From Caulobacter sp. Root655 (GTDB lineage Bacteria; Pseudomonadota; Alphaproteobacteria; Caulobacterales; Caulobacteraceae): a stretch of DNA of 64,000 nt. The DNA lies in the NCBI RefSeq assembly GCF_001427665.1, contig NZ_LMHC01000026.1, forward strand, positions 125,044-189,043. Reading direction: 5' to 3'. How positions within the stretch are numbered: position 1 is the stretch's first letter; each line of letters opens with the position of its first letter. A program made the position numbers and the translations under genes. A model generated the notes under the pieces. The model was not told where the DNA came from. It saw nothing but the letters and a program-made list of their open reading frames with translations, and did not search any database. Below are positions 43,001-51,028 of the stretch, one piece after another.

Positions 43001-43776
43001 ACGCCGTGGCGGCCCGGGTGACGGGCGTGGAGTCCCTCGGCTTTTTCGCCGGGAGCGGCGACGACATCATCATCACCCGGGACGGGGAGGACAACCTCAG
43101 CGGCGGCGGTGGGTTGGACTGGCTGATCAGTGGTGGCGGAAACGACTATCTGGACGGCGGAACGGGCGCCGACAGCCTTTGGGGCGGCGCTGGCGACGAC
43201 ATGCTCATCGGCGGGGCGGGCGACGACACCCTGTTCGGCGACGTGGGACGCGATACGGCGAGCTACGAGTGGGCGGTGGGGGCGGTCGAGATCGACCTCA
43301 CGATCCTGGAAGAGCAGCAGACCCGAGGCGCCGGCGTCGATACGCTGATCTCGATCGAGAACCTGATCGGCTCGGGCTATGACGACCGGCTGACGGGCGA
43401 TGCGGGAGCCAATGTGCTGATTGGCGGGCGCGGCGCCGACATCCTGACGGGCGGCGCGGGAGCGGACACGTTCGTATTCGGTTTTGGCGATTCGGGGGCC
43501 GGGGACGGGGGGTACGGGGCTGACCTGATCACCGACTTCGCCCGAGGAGATCGGATAGATCTTTCGGTGTTGGACGGGAACATGTGGGCGGACGGGCGCC
43601 AGGCTCTCCACCTGGGCGCGACCGCCGACCATTTCGGCGATGTGGTCCTGGCCTACGACACGGCCGCCAACCAAACCTCCGTCACCCTCTATCTCGATGG
43701 TGATACGTTCGCGGACGGCCGGATCTTGCTATCCGGCAACTTTCTGAGCCTGACGGTCTCCGACTTCGTGCTCTGA
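40054..43776 (+). CDS. Large RTX-type calcium-binding protein, probable type I secretion substrate
   Basis: The 1240-residue protein starts at the ATG at 40054 behind TCGGGGGA; a GTG 21 bases earlier is less likely. It is built mostly of glycine- and aspartate-rich nonapeptide repeats of the form GGxGxDxLx (DGLGGDDILNGRDGADVLHG, GGTGADSLWGGAGDDMLIGG), the calcium-binding beta-roll of hemolysin and serralysin. There are interruptions at about 700-950 without dense repeats. The C-terminal 80 residues (ITDFARGDRIDLSVLDGN, ending SDFVL) match the usual type I secretion target region. No N-terminal signal peptide is needed. No toxin, protease or adhesin domain is visible, so the extracellular role is unknown. 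No type I exporter genes are in the window. Confidence 0.9.
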   Translation: MPGAWAQGTAATEGADVYDGDASAEIVDGLGGDDILNGRDGADVLHGGDGVDILLGESYFDYSSPGGADQLYGGAGDDFLGGGWGDDLLDGGDGDDALYTGIAWGVNYQLAQYGHAPYFYFSGETAFSGGRDTLDGGAGDDIAYLIYGGQAQSVSFDNSLADQLNVIQLGGAWGGSLIHVERVQFQGGGGNDVVKGGPGESKLYGMDGNDILTGGAAVDILVGGYGDDHLYGLVGDDVLGGGHGDDYIDGGAGVDFASYFNPSIFYTGGEDGLIGVTVSLLLQGVVQNTGGAGWDTLVGIENLAGTFAADTLIGDDNANYLDGMGGGDLIEGNGGDDLIYGGSAGGGRGGNTLRGGDGDDLIYGGLDSDVIEGGAGSDVLHGGVGDVVRGGDGNDTVEGEMLFGDVGDDALEGLVSGAVLHGGDGDDALTARDGDPLASERTTSDLYGDAGSDTLYSRGGDDLIDGGAGNDLVSYRYNTGGVTVDLAIQIAQNTGNGGIDTLKNIERLEGSAYGDTLYGGSGADSIRGGGGDDTLRGRAGRDILRGGTGFDVLDGGVGGEGMASLFTLPSGQIVFANAGDIADYGDATYGVTVDLKIAGPQYLYDLGIDTLISIEDIFGGGGADRLYGDDGSNALVGMAGNDSIGGWGGADVLIGETGDDVLGGGDGDDTLWGGVLMGVGADGDDVLFGDAGNDTLVGGKGDDYLDGGDGDDVLRGGGGANDLHGGAGRDTLVGALQDNYLEDGWGQNAFFVGGLAAGATQNLWAVSGGADDDVFTLTFDPAMLQHTLNIYGREGDDSVQLVAPLDPDGVLVIGAGSAPGDEQEIGLLRLSEVEHAVITGPAVHFYGDDTGIVLHTGGLSDVLVGGAGDDAFFADAERPTDPSDPFPYDDDRVYGGGGDDLLYGGQGQDVLIGGDGDDYIYVQAGPTQAQQPNWSAWVYQWSDDTIDGGAGNDTAVLDFTLVAGRFDFTLAAPDQTTVIKMDDAVAARVTGVESLGFFAGSGDDIIITRDGEDNLSGGGGLDWLISGGGNDYLDGGTGADSLWGGAGDDMLIGGAGDDTLFGDVGRDTASYEWAVGAVEIDLTILEEQQTRGAGVDTLISIENLIGSGYDDRLTGDAGANVLIGGRGADILTGGAGADTFVFGFGDSGAGDGGYGADLITDFARGDRIDLSVLDGNMWADGRQALHLGATADHFGDVVLAYDTAANQTSVTLYLDGDTFADGRILLSGNFLSLTVSDFVL

Positions 43777-43801
43777 AGCCGGAAGCCGTCAGGAGCCGAG
43801 G

Positions 43802-44215
43802 CTACTTCGGTTCGGTCGGAGCGCCGGGCGGGATGGTGGTGTCGGGAAGGTTCGAGCCCGGGGCCGGCGTGGTGGCGTCCGGCATGGTCGGCGGGGTGGC
43901 CGGCATGGCGGGGGCCGGTTCCGTGGGCATGGTCGACGAGGTCGGCGGGTTCACCGCGCCGTCCGGCGTGGTCGGGGCGGCGGGCATGGTGGCCGAGGTG
44001 TCGGCCGACATGCCGGTCGAGGCCGAGCCGCTCCACCAGTCGGTATTGGCCCGGGCCTTGGGCGAGGCCTTCAGATAGGCGTCGAGCTGGGCGTAGGGGA
44101 TCGGCTGCTTCGGGGCGGCCACGGCGGCGGAAGCCTTGGCTTTCGGCGCGGCGGAGGCCGCGCCGGACACCAGCATCGCCAGCGCGGCGCCGGCGGCGAG
44201 CGTTTTGAGCATCAT
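43802..44215 (-). CDS. Exported Pro/Thr/Met-rich protein of unknown function
   Basis: This 137-residue protein has a signal peptide (LKTLAAGAALAMLVSGAASA). After a short ordered part (PIPYAQLDAYLKASPKARAN) the rest is low complexity, rich in Pro, Thr, Ala and Met (TMPAAPTTPDG, TMPTEPAPAMPATPPTMPD). No domain is recognised. It is convergent with the RTX gene, 25 bases apart. It could be a periplasmic or surface linker protein. The start follows AGGAATTCCCC. Confidence 0.7.
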   Translation of the reverse strand: MMLKTLAAGAALAMLVSGAASAAPKAKASAAVAAPKQPIPYAQLDAYLKASPKARANTDWWSGSASTGMSADTSATMPAAPTTPDGAVNPPTSSTMPTEPAPAMPATPPTMPDATTPAPGSNLPDTTIPPGAPTEPK

Positions 44216-44477
44216 GGGGAATTCCTCCAGGACTGGGCGCGCCGGTGAGGCGCGTCGGTAGGCAAAACCCCTGAGGGCGACGGCAGTTCACAGCGTGGCC
44301 TTGGAGACGCCCGGGCAGGGTGGCGCGGAACCCGGGTTCGCGTCGCGAGTTTCGCTGACCGGTTCCGTGTCGGGCCCATCTGGAAGCACTATGAAGCCGG
44401 TTGCCGGTGGCGCCCCGCCGCAACTGGAGTAGCTTGCGTTTTCAAGAGCAAACCCCATCTCGGGTAAGAGGAATCGC

Positions 44478-45437
44478 ATGCCACAAACGCCCGCCGAGAA
44501 GCCCCACATCCTGATCTCACACGAGATGCTGATGCCGCTGCAACCCCTGCTGGAGGGCGCGTATCAGGTGCATCGCCTGTGGGACTATCCTGATCGTCTG
44601 GCTTTCCTGGACGGGCCGGGGCGACAGGTGCGGGCGATCGTCCATGCCGGCGAGATGGTGCTGCCCAAGGACCTGCTGTCGGAGATGCCGCGCCTGGGCC
44701 TGATCGCCTGCGTCAGCGTCGGCTATGACGGCATCGACGTGCCCTGGTGCAAGGCGCACGGCATTTCGGTCAGCCACTCGACCGGCCTCAACGCCGGCGA
44801 CGTCGCCGACCACGCGGTCGGGCTGATGCTGGCCGCCTGGCGGGGCATCGTCGAGGGCGACCAGAAGCTGCGCAGCGGCCACTGGACCAGCATGGAGCGG
44901 ATGAGCCCGCGTCACGGCCTGCGCGGCCGCAAGGCCGGCGTCGTCGGCCTGGGCCATATCGGCGAAGCCGTGGCCCGCCGTCTGGAGGCCTTTGAGCTGA
45001 AGGTTTCGTGGTGGGCCCCGCGCCCCAAGGAGACCGACCTGCCGCGCGCCAGGAGCTTGCTCGACCTGGCTCGCGACAGCGACATCCTGGTGGTCTGCGC
45101 CCGGCCCGACGCCGCCAACCGCCACATGATCAACCAGGCGGTCATCGAGGCTCTGGGGCCTCAGGGGCTTCTGGTCAACGTGGCCCGCGGCTCGCTGGTC
45201 GACGAGGACGCCCTGATCGCCGCCCTCAAGGACGGCCGCCTGGGCATGGCCGGGCTGGACGTGTTCGACCACGAGCCGACCCCCGCCTCGCGCTGGGCCG
45301 GCGTGCCGCATACCGTCCTCACTCCCCACACGGCCGGGGCGACGCTGGACAGCATCCCCGCCATGGTCGGACTGACGGTCGAGAACCTGCGCCGGTTCTT
45401 CAAGGGCGAGACCCTGGCCTCGCCGGTGGACGCCTAG
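44478..45437 (+). CDS. D-isomer-specific 2-hydroxyacid dehydrogenase
   Basis: This 319-residue cytosolic NAD(P)-dependent enzyme starts after AAGAGGAATCGC. The Rossmann motif GLGHIGEAVARRLEAF is at about 154-169. Catalytic residues are in VNVARGSLVDEDAL (Arg), VFDHEPTP (Glu) and LTPHTAGATLDS (His), the complete set for the family. It would interconvert a 2-oxoacid and a D-2-hydroxyacid, such as glyoxylate/glycolate or hydroxypyruvate/glycerate. Substrate choice cannot be read from the sequence. Confidence 0.92.
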   Translation: MPQTPAEKPHILISHEMLMPLQPLLEGAYQVHRLWDYPDRLAFLDGPGRQVRAIVHAGEMVLPKDLLSEMPRLGLIACVSVGYDGIDVPWCKAHGISVSHSTGLNAGDVADHAVGLMLAAWRGIVEGDQKLRSGHWTSMERMSPRHGLRGRKAGVVGLGHIGEAVARRLEAFELKVSWWAPRPKETDLPRARSLLDLARDSDILVVCARPDAANRHMINQAVIEALGPQGLLVNVARGSLVDEDALIAALKDGRLGMAGLDVFDHEPTPASRWAGVPHTVLTPHTAGATLDSIPAMVGLTVENLRRFFKGETLASPVDA

Positions 45438-45468
45438 AGCGTTCCGGGCCCGACTAGAGCTATTTCTT

Positions 45469-45580
45469 GTTGTCATCCCGGCTGTAGCGAAGCGAAGAGC
45501 CGGGACCCAGGGGACTGGGCGAATGCGGTGCGGCGGCCCTAGGTCCCGGATAGCCTCTACGAGGCTTCCGGGATGACAAC
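45469..45580. repeat. Palindromic repeat (GTTGTCATCCCGG family)
   Basis: GTTGTCATCCCGG at the left end and CCGGGATGACAAC at the right end are inverted copies. Inside are further stems around GCTGTAGCGAAGCG, GGGACC and TAGCCTCTACGAGGCT. It lies between two rightward genes. The GTCATCCCGG core is shared with the short repeat at 1747-1780. Confidence 0.8.
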
Positions 45581-45706
45581 ATAAGGGGGTGCTTGGTTGA
45601 GCGTGAAACCCCGCAGACTATTCACGAGGCCCTTGCGCCCTTGATCGATTGGTCGGTAGCTTGGGCCCGGGAACTTGGGGCCCACGATCCGGCGGAGATC
45701 TGAATC

Positions 45707-46075
45707 ATGGCCAAGGTGCTGGGCCTGGGCGGGGTGTTCTTCAAGGCGCAAGACCCCGCCGCGGTGCGCGACTGGTACGCGCGGGTGCTGGGGTTCGAGG
45801 TCCTCGACTGGGGCGGGGTGGTGTTCAGCCATCCCAGGGTCGGCGGGACCAACTGGTCGCCGTTCGACGCCGACACCCGCTATTTCGAGCCGTCGGACGC
45901 GCCGTTCATGGTCAACTTCATCGTCGATGACCTGGACGGAATCCTGGCCAAGGCGGCGGCGCAAGGCGTGTCGCCGACCGGCCGGCAGGACGAGGACATG
46001 GGCCGTTTCGCCTGGCTGGTCGACCCCGCCGGGATCAAGATCGAACTCTGGCAGCCGGCTCCCCGGGGGGCTTGA
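45707..46075 (+). CDS. Glyoxalase/VOC-family protein
   Basis: This 122-residue single VOC domain begins LGLGGVFFKAQDPAAVRDWY, a typical first beta-alpha unit. It continues with VLGFEVLDWGGVVFS and ends FAWLVDPAGIKIELWQPA, where the Glu in IELW is a usual metal ligand. VOC proteins form dimers that bind metal and small molecules, including lactoylglutathione and antibiotics. No exact activity can be given. It precedes the SAH-responsive operon but is separated from it by the operator. Confidence 0.88.
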   Translation: MAKVLGLGGVFFKAQDPAAVRDWYARVLGFEVLDWGGVVFSHPRVGGTNWSPFDADTRYFEPSDAPFMVNFIVDDLDGILAKAAAQGVSPTGRQDEDMGRFAWLVDPAGIKIELWQPAPRGA

Positions 46076-46101
46076 AAGGCCAGCGGAGCAACAGATTAGG
46101 C

Positions 46102-46136
46102 TTGCAAAATAGGACATAAAGATATCTTTATGTCCT
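46102..46136 (+). promoter_or_regulatory. SahR operator (26-bp perfect palindrome) and promoter
   Basis: The half-site AGGACATAAAGAT (46111-46123) is followed directly by its exact reverse complement ATCTTTATGTCCT (46124-46136). The core ACATAAAGATATCTTTATGT agrees with the remembered SahR motif of methionine-cycle genes in Proteobacteria. A possible -35 is TTGCAA (46102-46107) and a -10 is within TATCTT (46123-46128), so the repressor would cover the promoter. Only one base lies between the palindrome and the sahR start codon. Confidence 0.85.
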
Positions 46137-46137
46137 C

Positions 46138-47115
46138 ATGAAGGTGTCTTCCGAACAGGTTGTGGATCTGCTGCGCGCGGCCGGGGAATCGACCCGCCTG
46201 CGGGTGCTGGCCCTGCTGGCCGCCGAGGAGCTGTCGGTGCTGGAGCTGTGCCGCATCCTCGACCAAAGCCAGCCGCGGGTGTCGCGCCACCTGAAGCTCC
46301 TGGCCGAGGCCGGCCTGGTCGAGCGCTTTCCCGACGGGGCTTGGGTGTTCTACCGCCTGGCGCTGAAGTCGCCAGGCCGGGCGCTCGTCGGCCAGGCCCT
46401 GGATCTGATCGACATCGAGGACCCCGCGGCGCGGGCCGACGCCGAGAAGCTGGCCCTGGTGCGGGCCGAGCGGACCGCCGGCGCCCAGGCCTATTTCGCG
46501 CGCAACGCCGCGCGCTGGAACGAGATCCGCTCGCTCTATGTCGACGAGGCCGAGGTCGAGGCCGCCATCCTGCAGGCGGCGGGCGAGGGGCCCTTCGACG
46601 AGATGGTCGACCTGGGCGCGGGCGCCGGCCGCATGCTGACGCTGTTCGGAAGTCGCGCCAACGCAGCCCTGGGGCTGGACCTGTCGCAGCAGATGCTCAA
46701 CATCGCCCGCGACGAGGTGGCCAAGGCTGGCCTCGGCCAATGTGAGCTGCGTCACGGCGACATCTTCGCCACCGGCCTGCCGGGCGGCTGCGCCGACCTG
46801 GTGACCGTGCACCAGGTGCTGCACTATCTGGGCGATCCGGCCGCCGCCGTGGCCGAGGCCGCGCGCCTGGTGGCCGACGGCGGCCTGCTGCTGATCGCCG
46901 ATTTCGCCCCGCACGACCACGAGTTCCTGCGCGAGGTTCACCAGCACCGCCGCCTGGGCTTCGAAGACGCCGAGATCGCCGCCTGGATCGAGGACGCCGG
47001 CCTGGTTCCGGGCAGCAACATCGCCCTGCCGCCGACCTCGGCCGAGGGGCTCACCGTCAAGATCTGGACGGCTCGCCGTTCAGCCACCACGTCCGCCGAA
47101 AGAAGCGCCGCATGA
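46138..47115 (+). CDS. sahR: SAH-responsive transcriptional repressor SahR (ArsR-type fused to methyltransferase-like domain)
   Basis: This 325-residue protein has an N-terminal ArsR winged helix (about 1-90, ELSVLELCRILDQSQPRVSR and HLKLLAEAGLVERFPDGAW). It is fused to a C-terminal class I methyltransferase fold (about 120-310, with VDLGAGAGRMLTLFG as the SAM/SAH-binding loop). This fusion is the SahR architecture, where S-adenosylhomocysteine releases the repressor from methionine-cycle promoters. The matching palindrome sits before it and metF and metH follow, in agreement. No ribosome binding site precedes the ATG, so the transcript is possibly leaderless. It overlaps metF by four bases. 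Confidence 0.9.
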   Translation: MKVSSEQVVDLLRAAGESTRLRVLALLAAEELSVLELCRILDQSQPRVSRHLKLLAEAGLVERFPDGAWVFYRLALKSPGRALVGQALDLIDIEDPAARADAEKLALVRAERTAGAQAYFARNAARWNEIRSLYVDEAEVEAAILQAAGEGPFDEMVDLGAGAGRMLTLFGSRANAALGLDLSQQMLNIARDEVAKAGLGQCELRHGDIFATGLPGGCADLVTVHQVLHYLGDPAAAVAEAARLVADGGLLLIADFAPHDHEFLREVHQHRRLGFEDAEIAAWIEDAGLVPGSNIALPPTSAEGLTVKIWTARRSATTSAERSAA

Positions 47116-48056
47116 CTGCTCCCGCCCCCCGCCGCGTCATCGGTCCAGTCGCTCGCGCCGGCGAACGCACCGACCGTCCGCGCGTCTCGTTCGAGTTCTT
47201 CCCGCCCAAGACCGAGCAGATGGAAGAGAACCTGTGGGCGGCGATCAACCGCCTGGCCCCGCTGGACCCGGCCTTCGTCTCGGTGACCTACGGGGCGGGC
47301 GGCTCGACCCGTGAGCGCACCCACCGCACGGTCAAGCGCATCCTGGAAGAAACCAGCCTGAAGCCCGCCGCCCACCTGACCTGCGTCGGCGCCAGCCGCG
47401 CCGAGGTCGACGAGGTGATCCGCGAATATTGGGAAACCGGTGTCCGCCACGTGGTGTCGCTGCGCGGCGACCCGCCCCCCGGCGAGGGCGGCATCGGCGG
47501 CGTCTACGTGCCCCGCGAGGACGGCTACAAGAACGCCACCGAACTGACCTCGGCCCTGACCTCGATCGCGCCGTTCAACGTGCTGGTCGGGGTCTATCCC
47601 GAGAAGCATCCCGAGAGCCCGTCGATCGCCCACGACATCGAGGTCTTGAAGGCCAAGGTCGACGCCGGCGCCACCCTGGCCATCAGCCAGTTCTTCTTCG
47701 ACACCGACGCCTTCCTGCGGTTCGTCGATCAGGTGCGCAAGGCCGGGATCACCATTCCGATCGTGCCGGGCGTCATGCCGGTGACCAACTTCAAGGGCCT
47801 GGTGAAGATGTCCAAGGCCTGTGGCACCGCCGTGCCCGGCTGGCTGGCCAATCTGTTCGACGGCCTGGACGAGGACGCCGACACCCGCCGCCTGATCGCC
47901 TGCTCGGTGGCCGCCGAGATGTGCGCCAAGCTGCAGGAGCAGGGCTTCAGCGACTTCCACTTCTACACCCTCAACCGGGCCGACCTGGTCTATGCGATCT
48001 GCCGCGTGCTGGGCGTGCGCGAGACCGCGCCGGCCAGCTCGGAGGCCGCGGCGTGA
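47112..48056 (+). CDS. metF: 5,10-methylenetetrahydrofolate reductase
   Basis: This 314-residue flavoprotein has the family signatures SFEFFPPKTEQMEENLW (with the catalytic Glu), VSVTYGAGGSTRERTH, HLTCVGASRAEVDE and LRGDPP. FFFDTDAFLRFVDQVRKAGI lies before the C-terminal part. It reduces methylene-THF to methyl-THF, the methyl donor for MetH encoded downstream. The ATGA start overlaps sahR, and its stop overlaps the next gene, so the operon is tightly coupled. Control by SahR is expected from the upstream palindrome. Confidence 0.95.
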   Translation: MTAPAPRRVIGPVARAGERTDRPRVSFEFFPPKTEQMEENLWAAINRLAPLDPAFVSVTYGAGGSTRERTHRTVKRILEETSLKPAAHLTCVGASRAEVDEVIREYWETGVRHVVSLRGDPPPGEGGIGGVYVPREDGYKNATELTSALTSIAPFNVLVGVYPEKHPESPSIAHDIEVLKAKVDAGATLAISQFFFDTDAFLRFVDQVRKAGITIPIVPGVMPVTNFKGLVKMSKACGTAVPGWLANLFDGLDEDADTRRLIACSVAAEMCAKLQEQGFSDFHFYTLNRADLVYAICRVLGVRETAPASSEAAA

Positions 48057-48928
48057 AACGGGCGGCGTCGATCCTCCTGGCGGCCCTGATCCTGGCGACC
48101 TCGGTCCCGGGGGCGATGGCCTTGGCCGATGATCCGCCGTCCAACTGGAACAAGCCGATCCGCCCCTACCGGGTGGTCGGCAACGTCTATTATGTCGGCT
48201 CGGAGGGGCTGTCGGCCTGGCTGATTTCCTCCTCGGAGGGCCATGTGCTGCTCGACAGCGGGCCTTCGCCCGCGGGGGCCAAGCTGATCGAGGCCAATAT
48301 CGCCGCCCTGGGCTTCAAGCTCTCGGACGTGAAGATCCTGATCAACACCCACGCCCACTTCGATCACGCCGGCGGGTTGGCCCAGTTGAAGGCCGATACC
48401 GGGGCCAAGGTCTGGGCCTCGCGCCCGGACGAACCGGCCTTGAAGAAGGGCCAGCATTTCGGCGACAACGACAACGGCCTGACGCCGTTCGCGCCGGTGA
48501 AGGTCGACAAGACCTTTGGCGACGGACAGAAGCTGAAGCTGGGCGAGACGACCCTGGTCGCCCATCTGACGCCGGGCCACACGATCGGCTGCACCACCTG
48601 GACGACCCAGGTGATCGACCGCGACCGGCCGCTCAATGTCACCTTCAACTGCTCGACCTCGGTGGCCGGAAACGTCCTGGTGGGCAACAGGACCTACAAG
48701 ACCATCGTCGCCGACTACCGCGCCACCTTCGCCAAGCTCGCGGTCCTGCCCACCGACGTGATGCTGCCCAGTCACGAAGAGCAGGGCCACCTGCTGGACA
48801 AGCGCCGGAAAATGCTGAACGGCGACGTCAACGCCTTCATCGACCCCACCGAAATGCCCAAGTACGTCGAGACCTCCCGCAAGGCCTTCGAGACCGAACT
48901 GGCCCGGCAACAGGACGCCGCCAAATGA
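48053..48928 (+). CDS. Subclass B3 metallo-beta-lactamase (CAU-1-like)
   Basis: This 291-residue enzyme starts with GTG at 48053 and has a signal peptide (ASILLAALILATSVPGAMA). The zinc site HAHFDH gives H100, H102, D104 and H105. H176 is in PGHTIGCTTW and H241 is in PSHEEQG, the complete B3 ligand set. Length and motifs resemble CAU-1, the chromosomal B3 enzyme known from Caulobacter. It should hydrolyse beta-lactams in the periplasm, but a housekeeping role is possible because it is embedded between metF and metH with four-base overlaps on both sides. Expression should then follow SAH levels. Confidence 0.9.
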   Translation: MKRAASILLAALILATSVPGAMALADDPPSNWNKPIRPYRVVGNVYYVGSEGLSAWLISSSEGHVLLDSGPSPAGAKLIEANIAALGFKLSDVKILINTHAHFDHAGGLAQLKADTGAKVWASRPDEPALKKGQHFGDNDNGLTPFAPVKVDKTFGDGQKLKLGETTLVAHLTPGHTIGCTTWTTQVIDRDRPLNVTFNCSTSVAGNVLVGNRTYKTIVADYRATFAKLAVLPTDVMLPSHEEQGHLLDKRRKMLNGDVNAFIDPTEMPKYVETSRKAFETELARQQDAAK

Positions 48929-50019
48929 CCGACCTGACCACGCCCCCCGATCTTTCGACAAGAACAGGCCGCATCGCCGCCCTCAAGGCCGCCGCCAAGC
49001 GACGCATTCTGATCCTCGACGGGTCGTGGGGCGTGATGTTCCAGAAGCGCAAACTGTCGGAGGCCGACTACCGCGCCGAGCGCTTCGCCGACTACGACGG
49101 CCAGATGAAGGGCAATAACGACATCCTGTGCCTGACCCGGCCGGACATCGTCGCCGATCTGCATCACCAGTACTTCGCGGCTGGCGCCGACATCTCCGAG
49201 ACCAACACCTTCAGCGGCACCACCATCGCCCAGGCCGACTACCGCCTGGGCGCCGACGTGGTGCGCGACATCAACTACGAAGGCGCCCGCATCGCCCGGT
49301 CGGTGGCCGACGAATGGCTGGCCAAGGAGCCTGAAAAGCCGCGCTTCGTGGCCGGCTCGATCGGGCCGCTGAACGTCATGCTGTCGATGTCGTCCGACGT
49401 GAACGACCCGGGCGCCCGCAAGGTCACCTTCGACCAGGTGTACCAGGCCTATCGCGAGCAGGTGGCGGCGCTGCACGACGGCGGCGTCGACCTGTTCCTG
49501 ATCGAGACCATCACCGACACGCTGAACTGCAAGGCCGCGATCAAGGCGATCATGGACCTGGTCGACGAGGGCTACGAGGAACTGCCGATCTGGATCAGCG
49601 GCACCATCACCGACCGCTCGGGCCGCACGCTGTCGGGCCAGACGGCCGAGGCGTTCTGGAACTCGATCAAGCACTGCAAGCCGTTCGCCGTCGGCTTCAA
49701 CTGCGCCCTGGGCGCCGACCTGATGCGGCCGCACATCGCCGAGATGGCCCGCATCGCCGACACCCTGGTGGCCGCCTATCCCAACGCCGGCCTGCCCAAC
49801 GCCATGGGCGAGTACGACGAGGAGCCGCACCAGACCGGCCACCAACTGCACGAATGGGCCAAGGACGGCATCGTCAACATCCTGGGCGGCTGCTGCGGCA
49901 CGACGCCCGACCACATCAAGCATGTGGCCGACGAGGTGCGCGGCGTGAAGCCGCGCGCTATTCCGGAACGCCCGAAGGCCATGCGCCTGGCGGGCCTGGA
50001 ACCGTTCGAGCTGGCGTGA
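48925..50019 (+). CDS. metH: Methionine synthase, N-terminal homocysteine methyltransferase part
   Basis: This 364-residue protein corresponds only to the homocysteine-binding barrel of cobalamin-dependent MetH. It opens RRILILDGSWGVMFQKRKLS, continues ETNTFSGTTIAQADY and has the zinc thiolates C260 (VGFNCALG) and C323-C324 (LGGCCGTTPDH). The folate, cobalamin and reactivation domains are encoded separately at 51427-54096. It would transfer the methyl group from methylcobalamin to homocysteine as part of a two-protein enzyme. ATGA overlaps the lactamase stop. Split metH genes are known in Caulobacter relatives. Confidence 0.93.
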   Translation: MTDLTTPPDLSTRTGRIAALKAAAKRRILILDGSWGVMFQKRKLSEADYRAERFADYDGQMKGNNDILCLTRPDIVADLHHQYFAAGADISETNTFSGTTIAQADYRLGADVVRDINYEGARIARSVADEWLAKEPEKPRFVAGSIGPLNVMLSMSSDVNDPGARKVTFDQVYQAYREQVAALHDGGVDLFLIETITDTLNCKAAIKAIMDLVDEGYEELPIWISGTITDRSGRTLSGQTAEAFWNSIKHCKPFAVGFNCALGADLMRPHIAEMARIADTLVAAYPNAGLPNAMGEYDEEPHQTGHQLHEWAKDGIVNILGGCCGTTPDHIKHVADEVRGVKPRAIPERPKAMRLAGLEPFELA

Positions 50020-50030
50020 GACTCTTGACG

Positions 50031-51026
50031 ATGCGCACCACCCTCCTGTTCGGCGGCATGAGCCGCGAGCGCCTGGTCTCGGTGGCCAGCGCCCAGGCGC
50101 TGGCCAAGGCCTTGCCGGGCGCCGACCTGTGGTTCTGGGCGCCGGACGACAAGGTCTATGTCGCCGGCTTCGAGGCCCTGCAGGCTCACGCCCGGCCGTT
50201 CGAGATCGACCTGCCCACGCAAGGCGCCCCGATCGGCGGCATCGAGGCGGCGCTGGACCAGGCCAAGGCCGAAGGCCGGGTCCTGGTGCTGGGCATGCAC
50301 GGCGGCGCGGCCGAGAACGGCGACCTGGCGGCCCTGTGCGAGGCGCGCGGCGTGGCCTTCACCGGTTCGAACTCGGTCTCCAGCCGCCTGGCCTTCGACA
50401 AGATCGCCACCAAGGCCGCCGTGGCCAAGGCCGGGGTGGTCGCGCCCCTGACCGTGGACCTGGCCGACGCCGAGGCGGCGCTGGCCCGATACGGCAAGCT
50501 GGTCGCCAAGCCGGTGGCCGACGGCTCCAGCTACGGCCTGATCTTCGTCAACGGTCCCGCCGACCTGGAACGCCTGGCCGACGCGGCCGGGCGCGAGGCC
50601 TATGTGATCGAGCCCTTCGTGGCCGGGGCCGAGGCCACCTGCGGCGTGCTGGAACAGGATGGCCGGGTCTTCGCCCTGCCGCCGGTCGAGATCCGCCCGG
50701 CCGACGGCGCCTTCGACTATGTCGGCAAGTACCTGGCCAAGACGACCGAGGAGATCTGCCCGGCCACCTTCGCAGCCGAAGTCAACGCCGCCATGCAGGA
50801 CGCGGCGCTGCGGGCCCACAAGACGGTCGGGGCCGGCGGCTATTCGCGCAGCGACTTCATCGTCACCCCGGAAGGCCCGATCTTCCTGGAGATCAACACC
50901 CTGCCGGGCATGACCGCCGCCTCGCTGTACCCCAAGTCGCTGAAGGCCCAGGGCATCGCGTTCGCGGACTTCCTGGCCGGCCAGATCGATCTGGCGATCG
51001 CCCGCGCCAAAGCCGTGGCGGCCTGA
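50031..51026 (+). CDS. D-alanine--D-alanine ligase-like ATP-grasp protein
   Basis: The 331-residue protein starts at the ATG at 50031; a GTG at 50016 that overlaps the metH stop is also possible. The N-terminus has LLFGGMSRERLVSVASAQAL, matching the Ddl glycine-rich opening. FTGSNSVSSRLAFDKIATKA and KPVADGSSYGL lie in the ATP-grasp region. The C-terminus, GYSRSDFIVTPEGPIFLEIN followed by TLPGMTAASLYPKSLKAQG, has the Mg-binding and substrate residues of Ddl. It probably ligates D-amino acids or an analogous pair. The place between metH halves is odd for cell-wall synthesis; the main Ddl is normally elsewhere. Confidence 0.88.
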   Translation: MRTTLLFGGMSRERLVSVASAQALAKALPGADLWFWAPDDKVYVAGFEALQAHARPFEIDLPTQGAPIGGIEAALDQAKAEGRVLVLGMHGGAAENGDLAALCEARGVAFTGSNSVSSRLAFDKIATKAAVAKAGVVAPLTVDLADAEAALARYGKLVAKPVADGSSYGLIFVNGPADLERLADAAGREAYVIEPFVAGAEATCGVLEQDGRVFALPPVEIRPADGAFDYVGKYLAKTTEEICPATFAAEVNAAMQDAALRAHKTVGAGGYSRSDFIVTPEGPIFLEINTLPGMTAASLYPKSLKAQGIAFADFLAGQIDLAIARAKAVAA

Positions 51027-51028
51027 CG

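Noticed and set aside
40100..43500. DNA that looks like a short tandem repeat array or CRISPR
   Set aside because: The repeats are in-frame and vary at third positions, coding for calcium-binding nonapeptides. There are no constant repeats with unique spacers.
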